A stretch of DNA of 64,000 nt from Mycolicibacterium chubuense NBB4 (GCF_000266905.1 NC_018022.1:1-64000), one strand, 5' to 3'. Shown: positions 26,154-35,401, counted from the stretch's first letter. Numbers and translations: made by a program. Notes: generated from the sequence alone by a model not told the origin.

Positions 26154-26240
26154 TCATCGCCACAGCACCCGACCGAGCCTCACACCCGCGGGCGGCCACC
26201 GTCCGCCCGGCCTAGCCTGACATTGAAGGAGCGACCACTC

Positions 26241-27113
26241 ATGGGCACCACCTACGCATTCGCCAGCCTGGCAGGCAGCACGGGAAAGACGACCACCGTC
26301 GTTACCCTTGGCACCCAACTGGCACTGCAGGGTCTGCGTACGCGCATCGTCGACCTCGACAGCCAAGCAAACGCCAGCACTTGGCTGGGCTATGAAGACA
26401 CCCACGGAAAGACCGTTGCGGACATCCTGCGCGACGAAGCCACCGTTGCGGAAGTAGAGCTCCCGGGCCGCGTGATTAAAGGCGTCGACGACGACGACGA
26501 ACCGATCGTTGGCGAGATCCCCAACTTGACCCTGGTGCCGGCACGGCGCTCCACCCTCGACAAGATCATGATCGAGCTGGCCGCCGATCAGGGTGGCGTG
26601 TTGCGACTGCGCAATGCGCTCGCTCAGGCCGGTCCGGTGGACGTCACGCTGATCGACTGCCCCGGCACAATGTCCACCCTCGTAGTGGCCGGGATGCTCG
26701 CTACGAGCGTCAGTGAGAACGACACCACCGCCGGTGGATGGGGTGTCATCGCGTGCACTAAGCCGGCGTACAAGGAGAGCCGCGGGATCCCCGATCTGGA
26801 GCGCCAGTTGCATGTGTTGCGCGAGACCTATCGCATGGATCTGCGGCTGCTCGCGATCGTGCCGTGCGTCGTCCCACCCGAGAACGCGGGCCGGGTGTAC
26901 ATCGACCAGATGGAGGATCTGCGCGAGCTTTATGGTGATCTCGTTACCCCGGGCGTTCGGCGGGCAGGGATTGTTGACGAAGCGTTCGTCAACGCCACTC
27001 CCCTGCCGTTGTACGGATACCGCGCCCGAGGCGTCAGTGACGATTATCGGGTCGTTAGGGAGTATCTGGCTGAGTCACTTGGTCTGTTCACCCGCCGAAC
27101 TGTCGCCGCATGA
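26241..27113 (+). CDS. parA: ParA-type partition ATPase
   Basis: 290 residues from the ATG at 26241 after GAAGGAG. Deviant Walker A AGSTGKTTTVVTLG at residues 11-24, switch I/A' region VDLDSQANAST, and Walker B VTLIDCPGTMSTLV. It lacks the N-terminal DNA-binding domain of the P1 type. Segregates the replicon by ATP-dependent nucleoid binding and ParB stimulation. It is coupled to a small downstream gene by ATGA overlap. Confidence 0.93.
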   Translation: MGTTYAFASLAGSTGKTTTVVTLGTQLALQGLRTRIVDLDSQANASTWLGYEDTHGKTVADILRDEATVAEVELPGRVIKGVDDDDEPIVGEIPNLTLVPARRSTLDKIMIELAADQGGVLRLRNALAQAGPVDVTLIDCPGTMSTLVVAGMLATSVSENDTTAGGWGVIACTKPAYKESRGIPDLERQLHVLRETYRMDLRLLAIVPCVVPPENAGRVYIDQMEDLRELYGDLVTPGVRRAGIVDEAFVNATPLPLYGYRARGVSDDYRVVREYLAESLGLFTRRTVAA

Positions 27114-27382
27114 GTCGGTCCGCACACGCTGATGCGACGGGCGGTGACGATCCGTCCACCGGAGCTGCGCGCTCCACAGTCAATGTCAGCGGCGACCTCT
27201 TGGCGGTGTCACGCGCCGCCGTCCGCTTGGTCCGGGCGCGGACCGGACGGGCCTACTCCCTGCGGCAATTCACTGAGGAGGCGTTAATGGCGCAGATCCA
27301 AACGATCGCCGAGACCTACAACGACGGCCACGTCATCCGCCCCGATGACACGCCCCTAGAGAAGGGCCGCGTCTGGGGGTGA
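27110..27382 (+). CDS. Small protein coupled to parA, possible RHH DNA-binding
   Basis: 90 residues. The N-terminus is polar and disordered (HADATGGDDPSTGAARS). The C-terminal half is compact: VNVSGDLLAVSRAAVRLVR, then YSLRQFTEEALMAQIQTIAE, which could form a ribbon-helix-helix. Its start overlaps the parA stop and its own stop lies in parS site 5, so it belongs to the partition operon. It may be an accessory centromere binder; this is an inference. Confidence 0.7.
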   Translation: MSRSAHADATGGDDPSTGAARSTVNVSGDLLAVSRAAVRLVRARTGRAYSLRQFTEEALMAQIQTIAETYNDGHVIRPDDTPLEKGRVWG

Positions 27383-27397
27383 TGCATCGTGCATCAC
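27379..27397. promoter_or_regulatory. parS-like site 5
   Basis: GTGATGCA-TCG-TGCATCAC, 8-bp arms, overlapping the stop codon of the last gene of the partition operon. Confidence 0.83.
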
Positions 27398-27824
27398 CCC
27401 CGATTTCAGTCTGATCAGCTGCCGCTGGCGCTTCCACGCACCCGGCGACGCTTCCGGCCCCGGGGCAGCAATATTTCGTCGATTTCCACGCGCTTCGCCT
27501 AACACCGCGCGTTAACTGCCAGTCGGCCGCAGGTCGAACACAGCTAACTTTCATGCGCCATTTACGTCACTGTGACAAAATTGCCTCTGTCCCTGCGGTT
27601 CGGCAGCCAGACTTCGGCCGACTGCAGCGACTCCACATGGGATGTCGCCACGAGACGACAACGTGAGTTCCATTGGGCAATAACAGCTTTCACTGAAGTG
27701 CCTGTTGCTTTCATGGTTGTCGCGCGCATGTGCATTTCTGGGTGACGTCACGGAATTGTGGATTCGCCCGGTTCCACTCGCACATCGAGCCTGCATCTGG
27801 GCGTCGGGTGGGGGAGTGGCGGCG
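27398..27824. other. Intergenic between partition operon and RES/Xre pair
   Basis: No gene recognised. GTCACTGTGAC, the dispersed 11-bp palindrome, is at 27566-27576. Confidence 0.5.
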
Positions 27825-28446
27825 TTAGGGAATGAGGCGCAGCGTGCCGATCGGCGGTAGCGGCAGGACGGTCAGGCCGGCGCGCCGGCAGGCCTCCACG
27901 CCAGTTGCGGGGCTGGGGTCCTCGGGCCATGTTTTGGCGCCGGCGGTGTTGAACACAGCGTAGGCGTTGGGTTTGGCGATGGTGGTGAACCGCGACTCGT
28001 AGACGATTCCAAGCAGTCCGAGGGCATGAAATTTGCTTGCCCACAGCCGGGTCAGAGCGTAGCTGCGGCCGGGCGTAGGTCGCGACTTCGCGGGTCATGC
28101 CGAAACGCGGTGCGTGGGGGTGGCAGGTGTCGGCGACGCGGCCGCCGCGCTGGACTTCCAGAACTGATACGCGTGTTTCATCGGCCCATCCATAGGACAC
28201 GACACCGGCGGTGGGTCCGAGGCGTTCGCGTAGTGCCGTTTCTTCGTCGGCGGCCAGGTAACACGTGCTGTTGGGAGCGGCCAGGTTGAATCTGCCTCCA
28301 GGGTCGCTGGCGAACCACCAGGCCCCGAAGGCGCGGTGGTGTGCACGGTAGAGCTGTGCTTGTCTGCGTAGCCGCCGTACGGGAAATCCGGTGATGTCGG
28401 CGGCCGGTTTGCGTAAACCCAGCCTTTGACGACTCAACGGCGCCAT
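27825..28446 (-). pseudogene. RES-domain toxin, frameshifted
   Basis: The first half is a normal RES domain: LYRAHHRAFGAWWFASDPGG, then FNLAAPNSTCYLAADEETAL. Around 28061-28075 the frame shifts by one base. The true continuation, SYALTRLWASKFHALGLLG, then YESRFTTIAKPNAYAVFNTA and LTVLPLPPIGTLRLIP, is in the next frame and ends at a stop at 27825-27827. RES toxins degrade NAD+. The break lies in the middle of the catalytic fold, so the toxin is probably dead while the antitoxin gene is whole. The start overlaps the antitoxin by 13 bases. Confidence 0.88.
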
Positions 28447-29246
28447 CGAGCAGCGGTGTGCTCGGCGAGCTTTCGAACGGCTTTCGCGTCTCCTGCGCGT
28501 AGCGCCTGCGCGGGCGTCTGATCATTAAGGGTGTCGACCGGTGTGTTCATCCACAACGCAACTTGCCAGCGGTCCGCAGTGCCGCCCTCCATGGCAGCAA
28601 GCACATCAGAAAGCCCAGCGACGGTACTGCCGTCGGCGTTGAACTGGTAGACGGGAAAGACCGGAGTTCCTTCTGCGGTGGGGCACGCCAGCAGTGTGTT
28701 GCTCTCTGCGCGGCGTAAGACATCGGCCGACGTCGTGCGCAGCCGCCGCGCCACGCCGTCGGCGTCGTAGAACGGGCCGGTCGCCTCGTCGAAGGGATGA
28801 CTTGAGGGCAACGCACTTGCGAGCCATTCAGCCACGTCAGCGGGTGATCCGAGGGAGCGGACGTCGATGTCGGCGGCGGCCAGTGTCCCCAATTTGGTGT
28901 ACAGGATGGTGCTCAGGGCTGTCAGCACTGAGTCGGCGTACGGCTCGGCGTTGCGTGCCTTCTCATCACGGCTGGCACCGCCGTCTTGGGACTTGATTTC
29001 CTTCAGCGTTCTCTCGCGGAAAGTGACTAGCTGCTGTCCCCGCCCCAGCTTCCGGGGTGCGTTTCTGGCCGAAGCGCCCAGCCGCTTCTTCAGAGACCCA
29101 GCAGACCAACTGTCGGCCGCCAGGTCCGTAATAATGATCTTGGCGGCGTCCCGGCGAATTCTGATGGCACCTGTACTCCCGTATCCGACAACAACGTGCT
29201 GCTCTGAGCCTTTTCCGGCGCTTCCGGCCTTTCCGATGCGGGGCAT
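28434..29246 (-). CDS. Xre/MbcA/ParS-type antitoxin of the RES pair
   Basis: About 270 residues, longer than most. The C-terminal toxin-binding (DUF2384-like) region is VAGLSDVLAAMEGGTADRWQ, then LWMNTPVDTLNDQTPAQALR. The ATG at 29246 is chosen for the AAGGAG in front of it. The N-terminal 120 residues are basic and of unknown function. It normally silences the adjacent RES NADase toxin, which is frameshifted here. Confidence 0.8.
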   Translation of the reverse strand: MPRIGKAGSAGKGSEQHVVVGYGSTGAIRIRRDAAKIIITDLAADSWSAGSLKKRLGASARNAPRKLGRGQQLVTFRERTLKEIKSQDGGASRDEKARNAEPYADSVLTALSTILYTKLGTLAAADIDVRSLGSPADVAEWLASALPSSHPFDEATGPFYDADGVARRLRTTSADVLRRAESNTLLACPTAEGTPVFPVYQFNADGSTVAGLSDVLAAMEGGTADRWQVALWMNTPVDTLNDQTPAQALRAGDAKAVRKLAEHTAARWRR

Positions 29247-29365
29247 GGCTCTCCTTGGTCCTGACGGGCACTGCGACAGGTCACGTTCAGGGTAGTCGCG
29301 CACGGTCGCCCGTGAGAGTTGATGGCGCTTGCCTCACCGCGCCAGCCAGTGGCAGCGGAGAGGAG

Positions 29366-29872
29366 TCACTGTGACGAAACGTCTGGTAGTACTCCGTGTT
29401 CCGGCGGAGGCGGCGGTGCTTTCGCTGTTCGGCTTAGTGCGGCGACGACCTGACTCAATGATTCGATGGTGGCCAGGAGTTCGTCGCGGTCGTGGAGTAG
29501 TCGGTCGATGGTGGCTTGCAGATGTTGCTCTCGTCGTCGGGACGCTTCCAGATCGGCACCCTGGAGCAGGAGAAGCTGCTCGAGGTCCTGGCTGGGCTCA
29601 CTGGTGCGGGGGGGCCAGTTGCCGGTGGTCTTCAAATAACGCTCAAAGCTGTCGGCGATGAGGAACCACGATGCGGTGCCTTTACGGCCGATGATGTGGC
29701 CTCGCTCGCTTTCGACGGGGGAGCCTTCGCGGCTCGCGAGGTCGGTCGCCCAGCGCTGAGTGCGTCGCGCCAAAGCTGCTGCCTGGCCGGCCAGGTAGGC
29801 ACGGCGCCCTGACGGGCTCACCACCTCGCCGTATGCACCGTTGGGCCACGGCGAGCCCACCGCGCCGCTCAT
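29366..29872 (-). CDS. Hypothetical coiled-coil protein
   Basis: 168 residues. The N-terminal half is globular (SGRRAYLAGQAAALARRTQ, then GRKGTASWFLIADSFERYLK). It is followed by a coiled coil (EASRRREQHLQATIDRLLHD) and a proline-rich tail. It resembles small plasmid-borne KfrA-like or replication-accessory proteins only in general layout. The GTCACTGTGAC palindrome lies at its 3' end (29365-29375). Confidence 0.55.
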   Translation of the reverse strand: MSGAVGSPWPNGAYGEVVSPSGRRAYLAGQAAALARRTQRWATDLASREGSPVESERGHIIGRKGTASWFLIADSFERYLKTTGNWPPRTSEPSQDLEQLLLLQGADLEASRRREQHLQATIDRLLHDRDELLATIESLSQVVAALSRTAKAPPPPPEHGVLPDVSSQ

Positions 29873-29880
29873 CCGCTCAG

Positions 29881-30130
29881 CCTAACGGAAATACAGAAGG
29901 CTTCTGCGTACGATGTGCGGAGTTCCGTAAAAAGCCCGCATGTCGGTCATGTGACACGCCAACACGGAAGTCTTTCCGGAAACGGATTGGGTGCCGTAAA
30001 CTGGTCCTCGACACAATATAGGCAGATAGCAGCTGGTCTGACGCGGCGACCGAGGACGTGGCCCCCGCTTCGTATCAAGAAATATTCCGGATACGAAGCG
30101 CGGTCTTCACCGAAACAGAGAGGTGTAGTG
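29881..30130. other. Non-coding region with repeated CGGAA/TTCCG motifs
   Basis: Contains CAGAAG-G-CTTCTG (29894-29906), several CGGAA or complementary TTCCG motifs between 29886 and 30093, and a 9-bp inverted repeat CTTCGTATC...GATACGAAG (30068-30098). It lies upstream of a small plasmid-type gene that converges on the Rep gene, so it could be an origin or control region. Function not shown. Confidence 0.45.
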
Positions 30131-30430
30131 ATGGCAAAGGCCCCTAGCACCCCTGTCGTGGGCGCTGCGGTGCAACGCAAGAGCCGTCAAGGGTCGGAAA
30201 CTCGCGACATGAACGCGTTTCTTCGGGTGCGCTACCGCGAGGATCAGCTTGAAGTTCTCTCGGCGTGCGCCGGTAAGCGACTGCCCAGCTTGATTAGGCA
30301 ATACGCGGATTTGCTTACCGAGATTCTGCCTGTAGCCGACGCCAGGGGCGTCGATCCGTTCGAGTTGGTCCGCCAGACCATGACGGCGTTACTCGACGAG
30401 CACGATCAGCCGCAGGCACGCGCGTCGTAA
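30131..30430 (+). CDS. Small plasmid-type protein, possible copy-control
   Basis: 99 residues from the ATG at 30131 (GAGAGGTGTAG upstream). The N-terminus is basic (RKSRQGSETRDMNAFLRVRY). The helical C-terminus is LIRQYADLLTEILPVADARG and FELVRQTMTALLDEHDQ. No family recognised. It converges on rep with a 22-bp gap, an arrangement often used for replication regulators. Confidence 0.6.
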   Translation: MAKAPSTPVVGAAVQRKSRQGSETRDMNAFLRVRYREDQLEVLSACAGKRLPSLIRQYADLLTEILPVADARGVDPFELVRQTMTALLDEHDQPQARAS

Positions 30431-30452
30431 CCCAGTTCGTGGGCTCCGCTCG

Positions 30453-32408
30453 TTATTGAGTGACCAGGCGGCCGCCGAGTATCTCCGCCAGGATTTCGAG
30501 CGCCGCGCGTTCTTCGTCAATCTCGTCGCGCCCCGGTGGTCCGGTAGCCATGACGGATCGCTGCCAGGCCGCGTGTTCGCCGGCATCGTCAACCCCTGCC
30601 GAGGCAGGGGCGTAGGACCCGACGCCAGCGCTCTGCGCTGGCGTTGCTTCGCTGCGATGCCGCTCGCGCTCGTCGAGCCACTGTCTCCAGGCTTTGCGTT
30701 CTGCCCGGTGCCGTTCGAGTCGCTCCTGGCGTACCTCGTCGATGCGATGACGTCTGGCCAGCTCGTCCAGCGTGACGGCTCCGGTCGTGACCGATCCCCA
30801 CCCGGCTGGGGCGAGGAGTCCGCTGATCTGTAGGTCGGTGACCATCGCGTCCCCGGTGGCACGGGCTATCCGCGCGGCGGCGTAGACGTCTGATTTCCGG
30901 GTCAGGCCGTGATACGCGACGAGCTCGTAGACGCGTCGAAGGTGGTGTCCCAGCACGCTCCAGGCTTCGTGGACTGCCTCCACGCGGACCCTGTCAGCCC
31001 GTGCTGGATCAGGGTTGACTACGTGCTGCATGGTCAACGCGTAGTGATCGGCATCGGTACCGATCGCGCGGCGGACCAGGATCAGCGGTGCGCCCGGGCG
31101 CTCGCGAAGATCGGCTAGCACGCGCCACACCGTGTCCTCGCTCAGCAGGCCGCATCCCAGCGACAGAGTGCGGCCCCCGACTCCGATCAGCCACGCATCT
31201 GCTCGTCGCTCTCCGGCCACGTGAGCGTAGAAAGCGAGGCATTGCAGCACGGCGTGGACGGTCCAGCGATAGCGCTGTCCGGCGAACTCGGCATCGGCCC
31301 ACTCCAGAGCGTTAGCCAGCCATTCCCGAAGATTCTTCGGCCCGCGCCAGCCTCGGGCTCGACCCCCCGGTGTGTAGTTATTCTCTTTGTGCCGCGGGGG
31401 AGAGGACTTTACGACGTTGCTGACATACCAGGTCAGGGCCTTGTCGTAGTCGCGTCGCAGCGCCAGTTCGCTGCGGTGGTGGTATCGGGCGTAGGCGGCG
31501 CCGAGGCCGTCGTGCCAGGGTCCTGCAGGGGCGATGCTGTCCAGGAGGTCCTGCACGCTGTATCCACGGGCGACGGCGTGGACGACGACGGACATGCGCG
31601 CTTCGTGGCGCGAGTGCCAGGTCGGCCGGCGAGGCGACAGAGTTCCGTACGTGGCGAAGTCGGCGACCTCTCCAGGCAGTGGGGTCACGCGGCGGTAGGG
31701 GGCTGCCAGGCGTTGCTCGTCGCCGACACCGTCGAGGTAAGCCTCTACGGGGTCGGCGGTGGGCGCCGGTGTGGAGACTCTCGCGTGGTCCGGCGATGGT
31801 TTGAGTGCGCCGAGCAGCATCAGGAGTCGGGGAATCAGGTCGGGCGACGACCGGGTGGTCAGCGCTTCGACCGCGCCCTCGAGAGTGCCGTCGAGCCGGC
31901 GGTGGCTGCCGTATTTGTCAGGCGAGCCAGGCACGCTGATGCAGCCGGTGCGTGGGTTAGTCGCTGGGGTGATGTCGAGGGTGGGCAGCCGCGCCGCAAG
32001 CAGCCGCATCAAATGGCTGACTTCGTCGCAGCTCGCCGATGCGCCGATGGACAAGGGGCACAACAGGTGTCGGCCGCCGTTGGTGGAGCGATCGGAGATG
32101 GTGACGCCGCCACTGGCCGCGATCCAGCGGGCGGCGGTGGCGAAATCGGCTTGGGCTCGCGCAGCACCGTGGTCTTTGACGTCGAAGTCCAGCGCCAGCA
32201 GCTCGGTGCGGCCTTTGGTGTAGAGGTAGACCGCGGCCGGACGGGTGGGCAGGCATTCGGTAAAGCGCGCGGTGTCGGAGAATTTGGCGGTTCGGGCGTC
32301 ATACAGTCTGATTTGACTTCGCCCGGGCGCGGCAATCATGCGCGCCAGGCGTTTCCACACCAACGCCGGGGGCGCCGCGCCGATCGCTGGCTGGCTGGCG
32401 ACGGTCAT
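30453..32408 (-). CDS. Replication protein with primase-polymerase (AEP-like) domain
   Basis: About 651 residues. The N-terminal archaeo-eukaryotic-primase motifs are LLALDFDVKDHG (Asp 74 and Asp 76) and STNGGRHLLCPL (Ser..His, near 108-114). IDITPATNPRTG-like and CISVPGSPDKYGSH segments follow, as in plasmid primase-type replication proteins. The middle and C-terminal parts are helical, with a winged-helix-like stretch near ARIARATGDAMVTDLQISGLL. It likely primes or initiates replication of the replicon. Start choice: ATG 32408; TTG 32423 and a GTG are also possible. Confidence 0.75.
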   Translation of the reverse strand: MTVASQPAIGAAPPALVWKRLARMIAAPGRSQIRLYDARTAKFSDTARFTECLPTRPAAVYLYTKGRTELLALDFDVKDHGAARAQADFATAARWIAASGGVTISDRSTNGGRHLLCPLSIGASASCDEVSHLMRLLAARLPTLDITPATNPRTGCISVPGSPDKYGSHRRLDGTLEGAVEALTTRSSPDLIPRLLMLLGALKPSPDHARVSTPAPTADPVEAYLDGVGDEQRLAAPYRRVTPLPGEVADFATYGTLSPRRPTWHSRHEARMSVVVHAVARGYSVQDLLDSIAPAGPWHDGLGAAYARYHHRSELALRRDYDKALTWYVSNVVKSSPPRHKENNYTPGGRARGWRGPKNLREWLANALEWADAEFAGQRYRWTVHAVLQCLAFYAHVAGERRADAWLIGVGGRTLSLGCGLLSEDTVWRVLADLRERPGAPLILVRRAIGTDADHYALTMQHVVNPDPARADRVRVEAVHEAWSVLGHHLRRVYELVAYHGLTRKSDVYAAARIARATGDAMVTDLQISGLLAPAGWGSVTTGAVTLDELARRHRIDEVRQERLERHRAERKAWRQWLDERERHRSEATPAQSAGVGSYAPASAGVDDAGEHAAWQRSVMATGPPGRDEIDEERAALEILAEILGGRLVTQ

Positions 32409-32423
32409 AGCCACGTGCGCCAA

Positions 32424-32973
32424 TCGAGTTGGCAGGGTGGGTATTTCATGTCACAAGGTGCGTCCTGCGCGGCGGTGTAATCCGCCGGCCCGAACGCGGC
32501 GCGCAGCATCTTGCGGCTCATGAAGGCGGCCTTCTATACTGGAGCCAGATCTCGTGAGTATCTGGTTCCCTGAACAAGGGAGTCCTGCCAGCGGAAGCGG
32601 CTACTTCTTCTGGCGGATCAAGACCCCTGGGCTGCTGCCCGGGGGTTTCTGGTTTTCGCGGTATGGGTTCTGGTGTGAGCACCTGCGCACGATGGATCGG
32701 CGCAGCCGGTGACCTCCTTCGGTGACTGGTGTGGCGTATGTTGCGTTCAAGTCTTACAGCAGATGCGCGGTGCTACCGCGCATCTGCTCGGCGTGTCGCC
32801 GGGGCGGCCGGGCCTGTGGAGACAGCGAGGCCGCAGCCAACAATCTTCTTGGGGCGACGCGCGCCGACGGGTTGGAGCGCTTGGATTGGGGGACTGGCTC
32901 AGGCATTCCGTCGCGGTGGAATCAATCGGAAATGCCTGCCGCGATAGGACCCGCCTCGGAAAGCAGTGGAAGC
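32424..32973. other. Long intergenic region with RNA-like hairpins
   Basis: 550 bp between rep and the DUF2637 gene without a convincing gene. It contains CTGCCAG...CTGGCGG (about 32586-32615) and a strong terminator-like hairpin at 32623-32646. A small antisense or structured RNA is possible. Confidence 0.5.
32623..32656 (+). terminator. Terminator-like GC hairpin followed by T-rich run
   Basis: ACCCCTGGGC-TGCT-GCCCGGGGGT pairs over ten bases (one wobble) and is followed by TTCTGGTTTT. It would end a rightward transcript beginning near 32530, where no ORF exists. Confidence 0.6.
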
Positions 32974-33849
32974 ATGACCGCAGTCGACGACTTGATGACG
33001 TTCGCCGAAGACGACCGCAGGGGCGCCAGCGATGAGCCGTTGCCCGGCGATATGAGTACCTGGCTCGATACGGGTGAGCCAGACACCGCCAGCACAGCCC
33101 CGCCTGCCCTGGTGCGGGCAAGTCGTGCTGTGGCGGTGGCGATCACCGCCACAATCGCGGTCTCCAGCTTCATTCTGTCGTTCGCCGCGCTGAGTGATCT
33201 GGCGCGCCGTACGGGCAGCTGGACGGGCTGGCTTCCGTATCTGTGGCCCGGAATCGTCGATGGCGCAATTGTTTTGGCGACGATGGGCGTCTTGGCGACG
33301 GCGGCCTATCCGGATCAGCGCAAGAACAGACAGTTCTTCTGGGGGATGCTTGCAGTGGGAGCGTTGGTGAGCATTGGAGGCAATGCACTGCACGCCATCC
33401 TGCCGGCGACCGCACCGTTGCCGACCGTTCTGGCGTTCGCCGTGGCGTGCGTGCCTCCGGCCGGGATTTTGGGCAGTACCCACGCGGTCCAAATCCTGTG
33501 GCGGTTCAACCCCTCCCTCGCGGCGGCGTCCGCACCGCTGCGCCGCACTATTGAGGTGCCGGCGCGGGCCGACCAGGACCGTGGGCAGCGCTGGCTGGCG
33601 CTGGCCCGCGAGATCCACAGCAGGGGCCGGCTGACCAACCACTCCGAAACCACGCTCAGTGAGGCGCTGTGGCGACTGTTCGAGGTGCGCCCTGAAATGT
33701 CACTGCGCTCGATCGGGGAGGAGGTCGGCGTCGGCCATCACGATGTCATCGCCCGAATCCGGCAGACCGCCACCGAGGTGGTGCGCGACCGTCCGGAATT
33801 GGTTCCTATGCCCGTAGCTATCGAGGCTCGGCCGGGCTTAGCGTCATAA
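32974..33849 (+). CDS. DUF2637 membrane protein
   Basis: About 291 residues. Four membrane helices: AVAVAITATIAVSSFILSF, LPYLWPGIVDGAIVLATMG, FFWGMLAVGALVSIGGNA and LPTVLAFAVACVPPAGIL. A soluble C-terminus with a helix-turn-helix-like region (SLRSIGEEVGVGHHDVIARI) follows. DUF2637 proteins are found on actinobacterial plasmids and conjugative elements, where some are spread (spd) genes. The start at 32974 is chosen as the first Met in protein-like sequence with GGAAG upstream; 32932 is an alternative. Confidence 0.75.
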   Translation: MTAVDDLMTFAEDDRRGASDEPLPGDMSTWLDTGEPDTASTAPPALVRASRAVAVAITATIAVSSFILSFAALSDLARRTGSWTGWLPYLWPGIVDGAIVLATMGVLATAAYPDQRKNRQFFWGMLAVGALVSIGGNALHAILPATAPLPTVLAFAVACVPPAGILGSTHAVQILWRFNPSLAAASAPLRRTIEVPARADQDRGQRWLALAREIHSRGRLTNHSETTLSEALWRLFEVRPEMSLRSIGEEVGVGHHDVIARIRQTATEVVRDRPELVPMPVAIEARPGLAS

Positions 33850-33886
33850 ACAGCAGCGACGTGGTGAACAGAGAGGACGTCCGCTC

Positions 33887-35401
33887 GTGACTTTTGGTTT
33901 TCCGAGTCTTCCCAACATTGTGGAAGACGTGCTCGAACCGGCAGTGGAGAATGCGGTGAAGGTCGTGACCGCGGTGGGTCGGGTGTTCTCCGATGACGAT
34001 CATCCGGCGTCGCAGACTCCGTTGCAGCGCACCAACACTGCGCTGTACGGACCTGGTGGCCCGCCCGCTGCCCCCGCGCCGGCCCCGGTCCCGCCTGCCG
34101 GGCAGGCGGGCGGTTTGAACGATGGTGCGACCAATGCTGGCGATCAGTACAACAAGCATGTCGACGGCGCCGCGCTCACTGATGACAAGCTGGCCGCTCT
34201 GCTCAAGCAGATTTTCGAGTCCAATCAGCAGGCCCGCGACAAGGTGAACGCGATCCTGGCTGACATACAGGCCAAGTCCAAGCAGATCGGGCCGGAGATG
34301 GGGGACCCGGCCTCGGTGATGGCGTTCCAGAAGTACATGGATGGCAAGTTCGGCGAGATCCAGAAGGTGCTCAGCGATTCGCAGGTCGACGCCAAGACCC
34401 AGGCCGCCATCATGGATGCCTTGGGCCAGGAGTACCGCACCAACGGTCCCAAGTCCGGTGAGGGAGACAAGGGTTCGACCGGTGGGGCGGGCGGATCTGG
34501 GGGCGACTCCTCGGGCGGTGGCGGCAGTGGTGATGCAGCTCCGCCGGCCGATGCCGGGGCGAGTCCGCCCGCGGCGGACGCCGGGGCAGGCGGTGACCCT
34601 CTGACCGATCCGCTGGCCGGCATGGGCCCGATGGGCATGGGCGGGATGGGCGGAATGGACCCGATGTCCTCCCTGGCAGGGCTGGGCTCGGCGCTGCCAG
34701 GCATGCTCGGCGGCCTGGGCGCCGGCGGTTCCCCGCTGGATTCCCTCGGTGGTGCCCTCGGCGGGCTGGGGTCGGCGCTGCCGGGGCTGGCCTCGCAGTT
34801 CTCCGACAAAAACGGTCAGGACCCGACGAACGCTGGCGATAAGTTCTCCGACACCAAGGGTGATGGGAAAACTGATAAGCCTGGTGACTCCTTCACCGAC
34901 GATAAGGGCAAGTCCGATGATCGGGCGGCCGATAAGGGCAAGGGCGACGCCAAGACCCCGGCGGATCCGAACACCGCACAGCCGGTGGCCAACAACACCC
35001 CGGCGGCCGCGGCCCCGGCGGCGGCTCCGGCGGCTGATCCGCAGCGCACCGTCTCGCTGCCCGACGGGACCTCGGTGACCGCGACCGATCCGCATCGCGC
35101 AGACGCGATGAAAGCCGTGCTGGAGGGCAAGTCGGTCAGCGCGGCGTATGGGGATCAGATCCCACCGGCAGGTTCGCCGGTGATGAATCCGGTCGATCGC
35201 AACAGCCTGCGCCCCGGCGATTACGCACTCTTGTCGGTACGGGCCTCCAGGGCTCCGAGGACCACGGCCAGGCTGATCACCTGGGCGCGAGCGTCGATGT
35301 TGGTCGAGAAATCGTTGACCATGGCGCGCACCGCGCGCTCATCCTTCACACCCAGCAGCTCGGCGGTAAGGCTCGACCCGTGGTTCTGGCAGAGGATGTA
35401 G
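33887..35401 (+). pseudogene. DUF4226-type protein gene, 3' end replaced
   Basis: Starts at GTG after GAGAGGAC. N-terminal helical domain (NIVEDVLEPAVENAVKVVTA). DUF4226-like helical region (LTDDKLAALLKQIFESNQQA, then DKVNAILADIQAKSKQIG). Low-complexity Gly/Ala/Pro/Met stretch with repeated GGLG and GMGGM. C-terminal domain beginning near LPDGTSVTATDPHRADAMKA. The real sequence stops at SLRPGDY (about 35222); the frame then reads the antisense of the neighbouring ParB-like gene to 35401. Proteins of this class are often secreted or phage/plasmid-borne in mycobacteria. The junction suggests a rearrangement. Confidence 0.7.

Noticed and set aside
24175..27397. Possible CRISPR array from repeated palindromes
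   Set aside because: The repeats are palindromic, irregularly spaced over 3 kb and flank parA/parB; no regular spacers or cas genes exist. No CRISPR was found in the window.
31221..32480. Rightward 419-residue open frame opposite rep
   Set aside because: Antisense of the AEP-type replication gene, which has clear catalytic motifs; the frame is a high-GC shadow.
33818..35095. Leftward 425-residue open frame
   Set aside because: It is the antisense of the low-complexity DUF4226 gene; its Gly/Arg/Ile-rich composition is a shadow of the Gly/Ala/Met repeats, and it has no domain or ribosome site.
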